From positions 1 through 5,840 of the forward strand of contig WQVT01000178.1 in NCBI GenBank assembly GCA_009785715.1: a DNA stretch of 5,840 nt. Reading direction: 5' to 3'. The stretch comes from Acidimicrobiaceae bacterium (lineage in GTDB: Bacteria; Actinomycetota; Acidimicrobiia; Acidimicrobiales; Palsa-688). The position numbers were made by a program, and so were the translations under genes. Positions 1-5,840 of the stretch are shown in pieces; the first letter of the stretch is position 1; each line of letters opens with the position of its first letter. A model generated the notes under the pieces. It made no database searches. It saw only the letters and a program-made list of their open reading frames with translations, and was not told the DNA's origin.

Positions 1-725
1 AGGAACCCGTGCGTCTCGGGGAGGTTCTCGCCGGTCGTCCCCTCCCGCTCGAACAGGTAGGGGACAGCGTCGAGGCGGAACCCGTTGAGGCCGATGTCGA
101 GCCAGTACCGGCACACGTCGAGCATGGTGTCGGCGACCTCGGGGTGGTCGTAGTTCAGGTCCGGCTGGTGGGCGAAGAAGCGGTGCCAGTAGTACTGACC
201 GCGCTCGGGATTGAAGGTCCAGTTGGACTTCTCGGTATCCGTGAAGATCACCCGGGCGTCGGCATAGGTGTTGTCGTCGTCGCGCCACACGTACCAATCG
301 GCCTTGGCGTTGCTACGGTCCTGGCGGGACTCGATGAACCACGGGTGCTGGTCGCTCGTGTGGTTCATCACCAGGTCAGCGATGAGCCGGATGCCCCGGC
401 GGTGGGCCTCCTCCACCAGTTCCACGACGTCGGCGAGGTCGCCGTACTCGGGGAGGATCGTCCAGAAGTCGCTGATGTCGTAGCCGCCGTCGCGCAGCGG
501 GGACTGGTAGAAGGGGAGTAACCACAGGCAGTCGACGCCCAGCCACTGCAGATAGTCGAGTTTTTCGGTGATACCCCGCAGGTCGCCGGTCCCGTCGTTG
601 TTCGCGTCGTAGAACCCGCGGACGAGGATCTCGTAGAACACGGCGCGCTGGAACCACAAGGGGTCTCGCTCGCCGGGGATCCCGACCGTGTCGTGGAACC
701 CCTGGCTTGCGGACAGATGGGTCAC
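1..725 (-). CDS. treS: Trehalose synthase TreS (maltose alpha-D-glucosyltransferase), N-terminal part
   Basis: TreS is a cytoplasmic GH13 enzyme that interconverts trehalose and maltose; in the GlgE pathway it supplies maltose for phosphorylation to maltose 1-phosphate. The reading frame is open to the left edge, giving 241 complete codons. It starts MTHLSASQGFHDTVG, then LWFQRAVFYEILVRGFYDAN, and contains PFYQSPLRDGGYD, conserved GH13 region I DLVMNHTS (Asn121, His122), the TreS-type YYWHRFFAHQPDLNYD, and region II GFRLDAVPYLFEREG, whose Asp219 is the expected nucleophile. It closely resembles my recollection of mycobacterial TreS, minus about 19 N-terminal residues. The general acid Glu and third Asp lie beyond the window. 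The GTG start (725-723) overlaps the glgE stop and has no clear Shine-Dalgarno, which suggests coupled translation. In this order of genes the next ones are usually pep2 (maltokinase) and glgB, but these are not visible. Confidence 0.95.
   Translation of the reverse strand, partial: MTHLSASQGFHDTVGIPGERDPLWFQRAVFYEILVRGFYDANNDGTGDLRGITEKLDYLQWLGVDCLWLLPFYQSPLRDGGYDISDFWTILPEYGDLADVVELVEEAHRRGIRLIADLVMNHTSDQHPWFIESRQDRSNAKADWYVWRDDDNTYADARVIFTDTEKSNWTFNPERGQYYWHRFFAHQPDLNYDHPEVADTMLDVCRYWLDIGLNGFRLDAVPYLFEREGTTGENLPETHGF
722..725 (-). other. GTGA stop/start overlap linking glgE and treS
   Basis: On the minus strand the last bases of glgE read CAG CCG TGA, and the treS frame begins with the GTG at 725-723, so the two share the tetranucleotide GTGA. 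No purine-rich Shine-Dalgarno is visible in the 30 bases before it. Four-base overlaps of this kind commonly allow a terminating ribosome to re-initiate. Coupled synthesis of GlgE and TreS is inferred from this. Confidence 0.75.
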
Positions 726-2722
726 GGCTGGCGGACGACGAAGAGGTGAGCCGCCTGGCGTGCCGGGTCGAGGCGGACAAAGCCCCGCTCCCCCTGCCAG
801 GACCAGGTCGATCCCGACAACTCGTCGAAGACCTGGAACGGCCGCACGGCGTCCACACCCAGGGTGTCGAGTCGCAGGGTCACCCACCCCTCCTGCGCGT
901 CGTACGGATCGAGGTTCACCACGGTGAGCACCACGTCGGTCCCGTCGTCCGAGCGCTTCGAGTACGCGATCAGCATCGGGTTGTCCGTCGGGTGCAGCAC
1001 CAGCGATCGCATCGTCCGCAGCGCCGGGTGCCGGCGCCGGATCCCGTTCAGCTCCGTGATCAGCGGGACGAGCGTGTTCGGCTGGCTATAGTCACGGACG
1101 ATAATCTGGTACTTCTCGGAGTCGAGGTACTCCTCGTTCGTCGGGGAGGCGGGGCGGTTCTCGCCGAGCTCGTAGCCGCTGTAGATCCCGTAGATGGGCG
1201 ACGCGGTGGCGGCCAGCACCAGGCGCAGGGCGAAGGCCTCGAGCGGTCCGTTGCGCAGCGGGCCCGAGAGGATGTCCGGGGTGTTCGGCCAGAACGCCGG
1301 GCGGAGGTAGTCGGCAGCCGGCCCATGGGCGAGCTCGTCGAGGTACGCCCAGAGCCCTTCGGGCCCGTCCCGCTCGGTCCGCCAGGTGAAATACGTGTAG
1401 CTCTGCGAGAACCCGACCGCGGCGAGCTTGGCCATCATGTGCGGCCGGGTGAACGCCTCCGCCAGGAACACGACGCCGGGGTTCTCGGCCTGGACGGCGG
1501 GGATCAGCCATTCCCAGAAGGCGATCGGCTTGGTGTGGGGATTGTCGACTCGGAAGATCTCGATGCCGTGGCCGATCCAGAAGTCGAGGATGTCCTTGCA
1601 GGCCTGCCACAACGAGACCCGGTCGGCGTCCGAGGCCGGCCAGAAGTTGATCGGCACGATGTCCTGGTACTTCTTCGGTGGGTTCTCCGCATAAGCGATC
1701 GAGCCGTCGGGTCGGTGGTGGAACCATTCCGGGTGGGCCGAGACCCACGGATGGTCCGGCGAGCACTGCAGGGCGTAGTCGAGCGCCACCTCCATCCCTG
1801 CCTCGCGCACCACCGACACCAGATGGTCGAAGTCCTCGAGCGTACCGAGGTCCGGATGCACGGTGGTGTGGCCGCCATCGGAAGACCCTATGGCCCAGGG
1901 GCTACCGGGGTCGCCCGGCCCCGCGTTGAGCGTGTTGTTCGGGCCTTTGCGGTGAGATCTGCCGATGGGGTGGATCGGCGGGAGGTAGACGACGTCGAAG
2001 CCCATCGCGGCCAGGGCCGGTATCCGCGCCTCGGTCGCCCGGAAGCCACCATGGGAACGGGGGAAAAGCTCGTACCAGGCGCCCACCGCCGCCCGCTCCC
2101 GGTCCACCCGGAGGGGCAGCGCAGCGGCCGTGGTGAAGTCGACCGCCCCGTACGGGCCCCACATCGCCGCCGCCACGGGCGGGGAGAGGGCGTCGGCCAC
2201 CCGCTCCTTGTCGACCAGACTCCGGTCGCGCAGTCGGGAGAGCGCGTTCGCCACCACCGGGGGGAGCCGGCCGTCGCCGAGCGGTTCGGCGGCCGCCAGC
2301 AGCAGTTCCCCCTCGGCCAGCTCCACGTCGATCTCCTGGCCCGCCTCCAACTTCGCCTCCACCTTGTGCGCCCAGGTGGCGTGCCGATGGGTCCAAGCCT
2401 GCACGACGAACTGATAGCGGCCGACCCGCTGCGGCACGAGCACGCCGCTCCAGTCGTCGTTGCCCTCCTCGCGCAGGGGAGCCACCTGCTCGGCCTCGCC
2501 GCTCCCCGCCGGGAACAGCAACACGCGTGCCGCGAGCGCGTCGTGTCCCTCCTTGAAGATGGCTGCTCTCACGGTCAGGGCCTCCCCGACCACCGCCTTG
2601 GCGGGATGCTCCGCTCCGGGGGTGCGGGGGTGGATGTCCTCGATGACCAGACGTCCCGTCACGACACGCAGGCTACGAGGCGCGGACCGCTCGAGTGGGA
2701 CACCGGCAATGCCGCAGATCAC
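722..2722 (-). CDS. glgE: Alpha-1,4-glucan:maltose-1-phosphate maltosyltransferase GlgE
   Basis: GlgE (GH13_3) transfers maltosyl units from alpha-maltose 1-phosphate to the non-reducing end of alpha-1,4-glucan, releasing phosphate in the cytoplasm. At 666 aa it has the usual family length. An N-terminal beta-domain (roughly residues 22-125, with PAKAVVGE) is followed by a helical segment, a catalytic barrel (about 215-560) and a C-terminal beta-domain. GAWYELFPRS and GFDVVYLPPIHPIG open the barrel. AENPPKKYQD (345-354) is the segment that holds phosphate-contacting residues in the S. coelicolor enzyme. FRVDNPHTKP gives nucleophile Asp393, FLAEAFTRP gives acid/base Glu422, and NTPDIL gives Asp483; S. 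coelicolor uses D394, E423 and D480. EEYLDSEKY and RLDPAR are also conserved. The catalytic set is complete. GTG at 2722 gives near-family numbering but its AGAAGG lies only 2 nt upstream; GTG at 2662 (codon 21) is a reasonable alternative. The stop overlaps the treS start by 4 nt, so the two are probably one operon. Confidence 0.96.
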   Translation of the reverse strand: MICGIAGVPLERSAPRSLRVVTGRLVIEDIHPRTPGAEHPAKAVVGEALTVRAAIFKEGHDALAARVLLFPAGSGEAEQVAPLREEGNDDWSGVLVPQRVGRYQFVVQAWTHRHATWAHKVEAKLEAGQEIDVELAEGELLLAAAEPLGDGRLPPVVANALSRLRDRSLVDKERVADALSPPVAAAMWGPYGAVDFTTAAALPLRVDRERAAVGAWYELFPRSHGGFRATEARIPALAAMGFDVVYLPPIHPIGRSHRKGPNNTLNAGPGDPGSPWAIGSSDGGHTTVHPDLGTLEDFDHLVSVVREAGMEVALDYALQCSPDHPWVSAHPEWFHHRPDGSIAYAENPPKKYQDIVPINFWPASDADRVSLWQACKDILDFWIGHGIEIFRVDNPHTKPIAFWEWLIPAVQAENPGVVFLAEAFTRPHMMAKLAAVGFSQSYTYFTWRTERDGPEGLWAYLDELAHGPAADYLRPAFWPNTPDILSGPLRNGPLEAFALRLVLAATASPIYGIYSGYELGENRPASPTNEEYLDSEKYQIIVRDYSQPNTLVPLITELNGIRRRHPALRTMRSLVLHPTDNPMLIAYSKRSDDGTDVVLTVVNLDPYDAQEGWVTLRLDTLGVDAVRPFQVFDELSGSTWSWQGERGFVRLDPARQAAHLFVVRQP
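2670..2675 (-). promoter_or_regulatory. Possible -10 element (TAGCCT) for a leaderless internal glgE start
   Basis: On the minus strand TAGCCT fits the actinobacterial TANNNT pattern and lies 7 nt before the in-frame GTG at 2662-2660, codon 21 of the longer glgE frame. That GTG begins MTGRLVIEDI, close to where similarity to known GlgE proteins starts. No -35 resemblance is found at 16-18 bp spacing, and TANNNT is a weak pattern that will often occur by chance. This is offered only as support for the alternative start. Confidence 0.2.
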
Positions 2723-2759
2723 GGCCTTCTTACCGGTTCATGACGATCCGACGAACGTC

Positions 2760-2788
2760 TTGAGCCTCCATCCATCGTGCCGTACCGT
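2760..2788 (+). promoter_or_regulatory. Putative glgP promoter (TTGAGC, 17-bp spacer, TACCGT)
   Basis: TTGAGC at 2760-2765 matches four of six bases of the TTGACA -35 consensus. TACCGT at 2783-2788 fits TANNNT, the usual form of actinobacterial -10 elements. The spacer is exactly 17 bp. Seven bases (2789-2795) separate the -10 from the glgP GTG, so the predicted transcription start falls on or next to the start codon, which implies a leaderless mRNA. No Shine-Dalgarno is present before the GTG, in agreement. The GTACCGTAC inverted repeat (2782-2790) overlaps the -10. The promoter is inferred from pattern alone. Confidence 0.5.
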
Positions 2789-2795
2789 ACCGGGG

Positions 2796-5369
2796 GTGAG
2801 GGCCCTTAGAACTTTCACCGTGCGGGCCAGGCTTCCTGAGGCCTTGGCCCCCCTTCAAGAGCTCGCCTTGAACCTCCGGTGGTCCTGGGATGAGCGGACT
2901 CGTGACCTGTTCCGTTGGGTCGACCCACAGGTGTGGGAAGGCTCGAAACACGACCCGGTAGCGATGCTGGGCCACGTCGGGCGCGAACGCCTGGAGGCGC
3001 TCCAATCGGACTCCGCGTTCATGAGGTTCATGAACGAGGACTACCACGACCTGCAGCGATCCCTCGAGACCCCGCGGTGGTTCCAGCAACGCCATGACAC
3101 ACCGCTGCAGGGGGTGGCCTATTTCTCGCCGGAGTTCGGCCTCGCCGAGGCGATCCCCCAGTACTCCGGTGGTCTCGGTGTGCTGGCCGGCGACCATCTG
3201 AAAGCAGCCAACGGCCTCGGCGTGCCACTCACGGGCATCGGGCTCTTCTATCACTACGGATACTTCAACCAGTACCTGAACGCCGACGGTTGGCAGGAGG
3301 AGTACTACCCCCCACTCGATCCCCACCAGATGGCCCTCCGCCTCGCTGAGCGCCCCACCCCCGAGGGCGGCAGCGAACCGGTGACGATCGAGGTGCAACT
3401 GGCCGATCGGACCCTCACCGCCCAGATCTGGCTGGCGCAGGTCGGCCGGATAAAGCTGTACATGCTCGACGCCGACCTCGACGTCAACCCCGGCGAACTC
3501 CGCTCGGTGACCGACCGCCTCTACGGCGGCGACAACGAACACCGGCTCCAACAGGAGATCCTCCTTGGAATCGGCGGGGTCCGCGCCCTCTCGGCGCTCG
3601 GGATCCCGACGCAGGTGTTCCACACGAACGAAGGCCACGCCGGGTTCCTCGGCCTGGAGCGCATTCGCCGGTTGATGATCGACGAGAAGCTCTCGTGGAG
3701 CGAGGCCATCGAGGCGGTGCGCGCCGGGACCCTCTTCACCACCCATACGCCGGTACCAGCCGGGATCGACCAGTTCCCCCGCCAGCTGATGGAGAAGTAC
3801 TTCCGCTCCTGGGCCGAGGAGTGCGGCGTGACGTTCGACACGTTGATGGGCCTGGGCCACTTTCCCCACGAGCAACCTGACGCCCCGTTCAACATGGCGG
3901 TGATGGGCCTCCGCCTCGCCGGGATGTCCAACGGGGTGGCCAAGCTCCACGGCCACACCAGCCGGGAGATGTTCACGGGCCTGTGGCCGGAGGTGCCCGC
4001 CGACGAGGTGCCGATCGGCTCGGTGACCAACGGCGTGCACGGGCGGACCTGGGTCTCCTCGCCGATGAGCGACCTCTTCACCAAGCACGTCTCACCGGCC
4101 TGGGACGAGGCTGGTCCGGACGAGTGGGCGCGCATCCTCGACGCTCGCGAGGACGCCGTCTGGCGCGCCCGGGAGGAGGGCAAGGAGAGGCTCGTCAGCT
4201 TCGTCCGTGACCGCCTGCGCGCCAGCTACCGGGCGCGGGGAGTCTCCGAAGGCGACATCGCCTGGATCGATGAGGTCCTCGACCCCCGGGTCCTCACCAT
4301 CGGCTGGAGCCGGCGCTTCGCCACCTACAAGCGGGCCACGCTGCTGCTCTCCCAACCGGAACGCCTGAAGGCGCTGCTGCTCGACGAGACCCGCCCCATG
4401 CAGCTGCTCTTCGCCGGCAAGGCCCACCCCGCCGATGAATACGGCAAGTCGATGATCAGCCAGTTGGTGCAGTTCTCGAGCGACCCGGCGCTCCGCCATC
4501 GCATCGTGTTCGTGGAGAACTACGACATCTCGGTCGCCCGCATGTTCTACCAGGGCAGCGACGTCTGGCTGAACACCCCGCGCCGGCCCCAGGAGGCCAG
4601 CGGAACCAGTGGCGAGAAGGCGGCGCTCAACGGGGCGCTCAACTGCTCCATCCTCGACGGCTGGTGGGACGAGATGTTCGACGGCGACAACGGCTGGGCG
4701 ATCGCGTCGGCAGCAGACGAGCAGGACCTCGACCGAAGGGACCAGATCGAAGCGAACAGCCTGTTCGAGATCCTGGAACGCCAGATCCTCCCCCTGTACT
4801 ACGACCGGCGCCCCGGCGAGCGCCTCTCCAAGGCGTGGGTCCAGCGGATCCAGCACTCACTCGCCACGCTCGGGCCGAAAGTCCAGGCGTCGCGCATGGT
4901 GCGCGACTACGTGACCGGCTACTACGAGCCGCTCGCCGTTCGCAGCGAGTCCCTCGATTCGAGCGGCTACAAGAGGGCGCGGGAGCTCGCCGCCTGGAAG
5001 GCGAAGCTGACCAAGGCGTGGCCCGGGGTGATGGTCAAGGAGGTCGGCGGGGACTCCGAGCCCGCGGAGATCGACCTCGGCGGCACCCGGACGGTGAGCG
5101 CCGAGGTGGCGCTCGGGTCGCTCACCACGGATGACGTCACCGTCGAACTGCTGCACGGGCCGGTGGGGATGAACGACCAGATCGGGGAGCTCAGCGCCGT
5201 CACCCTGCACCCGAGTCCAGACGGCTCCTCATCGAATCCGGGCCTCGTCCACTACGAGGGCAGCTTCGACTGCTCGTCGGCAGGCCGCCACGGCTACACG
5301 GTGCGGGTCGTGCCCTCCCACGCAGACATGGCAGCCTGGGCCGAGCTCGGGCTCGTCGCCTGGGCCTGA
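2796..5369 (+). CDS. glgP: Alpha-glucan phosphorylase GlgP (GT35, with N-terminal DUF3417)
   Basis: GlgP removes glucose from the non-reducing ends of alpha-1,4-glucan with phosphate, giving glucose 1-phosphate; it is a cytoplasmic pyridoxal-phosphate enzyme. The 857 aa fit the alpha-glucan phosphorylase type that carries an N-terminal DUF3417 domain (about residues 10-100, with LALNLRWSWD). The GT35 domain begins near GVAYFSPEFG (106-115) and continues with YSGGLGVLAGDHLK, TDRLYGGDNEHR, FHTNEGHAGFLG (275-286), FTTHTPVPAGID (314-325) and GSVTNGVH. EASGTSGEKAALNG holds the expected PLP Schiff-base Lys608, followed by DGWWDE and NGW. The end, GYTVRVVPSH...ELGLV, matches the mycobacterial type. 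GTG at 2796 is chosen because VRALRTFTVRARLPE matches the start of known homologues; the frame stays open upstream, but that part is antisense to glgE and looks non-coding. It is divergent from glgE and convergent with meaB, so probably monocistronic. Confidence 0.95.
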   Translation: MRALRTFTVRARLPEALAPLQELALNLRWSWDERTRDLFRWVDPQVWEGSKHDPVAMLGHVGRERLEALQSDSAFMRFMNEDYHDLQRSLETPRWFQQRHDTPLQGVAYFSPEFGLAEAIPQYSGGLGVLAGDHLKAANGLGVPLTGIGLFYHYGYFNQYLNADGWQEEYYPPLDPHQMALRLAERPTPEGGSEPVTIEVQLADRTLTAQIWLAQVGRIKLYMLDADLDVNPGELRSVTDRLYGGDNEHRLQQEILLGIGGVRALSALGIPTQVFHTNEGHAGFLGLERIRRLMIDEKLSWSEAIEAVRAGTLFTTHTPVPAGIDQFPRQLMEKYFRSWAEECGVTFDTLMGLGHFPHEQPDAPFNMAVMGLRLAGMSNGVAKLHGHTSREMFTGLWPEVPADEVPIGSVTNGVHGRTWVSSPMSDLFTKHVSPAWDEAGPDEWARILDAREDAVWRAREEGKERLVSFVRDRLRASYRARGVSEGDIAWIDEVLDPRVLTIGWSRRFATYKRATLLLSQPERLKALLLDETRPMQLLFAGKAHPADEYGKSMISQLVQFSSDPALRHRIVFVENYDISVARMFYQGSDVWLNTPRRPQEASGTSGEKAALNGALNCSILDGWWDEMFDGDNGWAIASAADEQDLDRRDQIEANSLFEILERQILPLYYDRRPGERLSKAWVQRIQHSLATLGPKVQASRMVRDYVTGYYEPLAVRSESLDSSGYKRARELAAWKAKLTKAWPGVMVKEVGGDSEPAEIDLGGTRTVSAEVALGSLTTDDVTVELLHGPVGMNDQIGELSAVTLHPSPDGSSSNPGLVHYEGSFDCSSAGRHGYTVRVVPSHADMAAWAELGLVAWA

Positions 5370-5383
5370 CCCGCACCAGCGGG
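5370..5383. terminator. Small hairpin between convergent glgP and meaB
   Basis: CCCGC-ACCA-GCGGG is a perfect 5-bp, all-G/C stem with a 4-nt loop. It begins directly after the glgP TGA and ends 3 bases before the meaB stop codon on the other strand. Being symmetric, it would form in both transcripts. There is no U-tract on either side, so at best it is a weak or non-canonical terminator. An alternative pairing, GGGCC 5362-5366 with GGCCC 5382-5386, competes with it. Termination is inferred from position. Confidence 0.35.
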
Positions 5384-5386
5384 CCC

Positions 5387-5840
5387 CTAGCCCGGATCCG
5401 CCGGATCAGGGAGGGGGCGCAGCCCCGCCAGCAGCCGCTCCGCCGCCTCGTAGGGGTCGAGGGTGCGGTCCCCGAGCCCCGCAATCGCCTCGCGCCCTTC
5501 GGGGGCGCCGAGCAGCGCCTCTACGTCGCGCTCCAGCCGGCTGGCGAGCACCCGGCGCATCTCGGCAACCACCTGGGCCTGGCGCCGCTCCGTGAGGCGG
5601 CCGGAGTCGACCAGGTACCGGTGGTGGGCCTCGACGCTGGCCCACAGGCGTTCCATCCCGGCCCCCGTGGAAGCGGAGGTGAGCAGCACGGGCGGCCGCC
5701 ATCGTCCGCTCGGCCGTCCCGGCACGTCGCCGGCCGCCGGCTCCCCTCCGGCCCCATCCTCGCCGGCCGCCTCCCGCCCCAGGTCCAGCATCGCCTCCAG
5801 GTCCACCCGGGTGGACTCGGCCCCCCCGAGGTCCGCCTTG
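5387..5840 (-). CDS. meaB: MeaB/ArgK-type GTPase, methylmalonyl-CoA mutase metallochaperone, C-terminal part
   Basis: MeaB is a G3E-family P-loop GTPase that gates cobalamin loading and protects methylmalonyl-CoA mutase in the cytoplasm. The right edge cuts the gene inside the nucleotide-binding motif: the frame starts with the last base of an Asn-compatible codon and then KAD, consistent with the G4 motif NKAD. The 150 visible residues continue with RVDLEAML, then PPVLLTSASTGAG (G5-like; LLTSASTGAG at 5657-5686), ERLWASVEAHHRYL and a charged helical tail, GRLTERRQAQVVAEMRRVL, the region that forms the dimerisation arm in known MeaB structures. The Walker A and switch motifs lie outside the window. 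A Gly/Ala/Glu/Pro-rich linker at about 5702-5764 seems longer than usual. The mutase genes would be expected nearby to the right but cannot be seen. The assignment rests on the C-terminal half only. Confidence 0.85.
   Translation of the reverse strand, partial: KADLGGAESTRVDLEAMLDLGREAAGEDGAGGEPAAGDVPGRPSGRWRPPVLLTSASTGAGMERLWASVEAHHRYLVDSGRLTERRQAQVVAEMRRVLASRLERDVEALLGAPEGREAIAGLGDRTLDPYEAAERLLAGLRPLPDPADPG

Noticed and set aside
9..521. A 170-codon open frame on the plus strand opposite treS
   Set aside because: It lies opposite conserved TreS motifs, and its Val/Gly/Glu-rich sequence looks like an antisense translation.
707..2743. A 678-codon open frame on the plus strand, antisense to the whole of glgE
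   Set aside because: Its ends nearly coincide with glgE and its product is rich in Arg, Gly, Val and His with no recognisable motif. In GC-rich genomes the strand opposite a real gene often stays open. GlgE has a complete catalytic set, so it is the real gene.
2460..2795. Upstream extension of the glgP frame by 112 codons
   Set aside because: It would run antisense through the glgE N-terminus, its sequence is Ser/Arg/Thr-rich and unlike any phosphorylase domain, and family similarity begins at the GTG at 2796.
2730..4088. A 452-codon open frame on the minus strand, antisense to glgP
   Set aside because: No family motifs, a composition typical of an antisense shadow, and full overlap with the clearly conserved GlgP sequence.
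4611..4619. GlgP has GTSGEK where the mycobacterial enzyme has GTSGMK around the PLP lysine
   Set aside because: The PLP lysine itself is kept, and to my knowledge Glu at this position occurs in other bacterial alpha-glucan phosphorylases. It hints at lineage rather than altered function.
4092..4856. A 254-codon open frame on the minus strand, antisense to glgP
   Set aside because: It lies opposite the conserved GT35 catalytic region, and its product, rich in Val, Leu, Gly and Ala, shows no domain. It is an antisense shadow.
1..5840. tRNA or rRNA genes, CRISPR arrays, insertion sequences, phage or defence genes
   Set aside because: None is visible. Coding sequence covers almost the whole window, with only 73 bp and 17 bp between genes, and every gene belongs to a known metabolic family.

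Overview
The window is GC-rich, fully coding DNA carrying part of a bacterial GlgE-pathway (alpha-glucan/trehalose) locus. All three start codons that can be seen are GTG. The gene content and order glgP <- -> glgE-treS match the arrangement known from Streptomyces, and the divergent glgE/glgP pair also occurs in mycobacteria. Together with the base composition this points to an actinobacterium. Some protein details differ from the Streptomyces and Mycobacterium versions as I recall them: the spacing before the GlgE nucleophile and a GTSGEK motif in GlgP. A lineage outside those two genera is therefore likely, but I cannot name it from the sequence.

Layout. Positions 1-725 (minus) hold the N-terminal 241 codons of trehalose synthase TreS, cut by the left edge. 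Positions 722-2722 (minus) hold a complete GlgE, a maltosyltransferase that uses maltose 1-phosphate; its stop codon overlaps the treS start as GTGA. Positions 2723-2795 are a 73-bp divergent control region with a plausible plus-strand promoter. Positions 2796-5369 (plus) hold a complete GT35 alpha-glucan phosphorylase, GlgP. Positions 5370-5386 are a 17-bp gap between convergent genes with a small perfect hairpin. Positions 5387-5840 (minus) hold the C-terminal part of a MeaB/ArgK-type GTPase, cut by the right edge.

How the genes fit together. TreS interconverts trehalose and maltose. A maltokinase, expected to the left but not visible, would make maltose 1-phosphate. GlgE transfers maltosyl units from it onto alpha-1,4-glucan. 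GlgP removes terminal glucose units from glucan as glucose 1-phosphate. The divergent arrangement places synthesis and breakdown around one control region. MeaB is a metallochaperone GTPase of methylmalonyl-CoA mutase; it is convergent and belongs to an unrelated transcription unit.

I found no previously undescribed system here. The points worth a second look are small: a predicted leaderless GTG start for glgP, an ambiguous glgE start, the glgE-treS coupling, a possible operator over the glgP -10, the hairpin between the convergent genes, and an extra low-complexity linker in MeaB. No tRNA, rRNA, CRISPR array or mobile element was seen, and no stretch over 300 bases lacks a gene.
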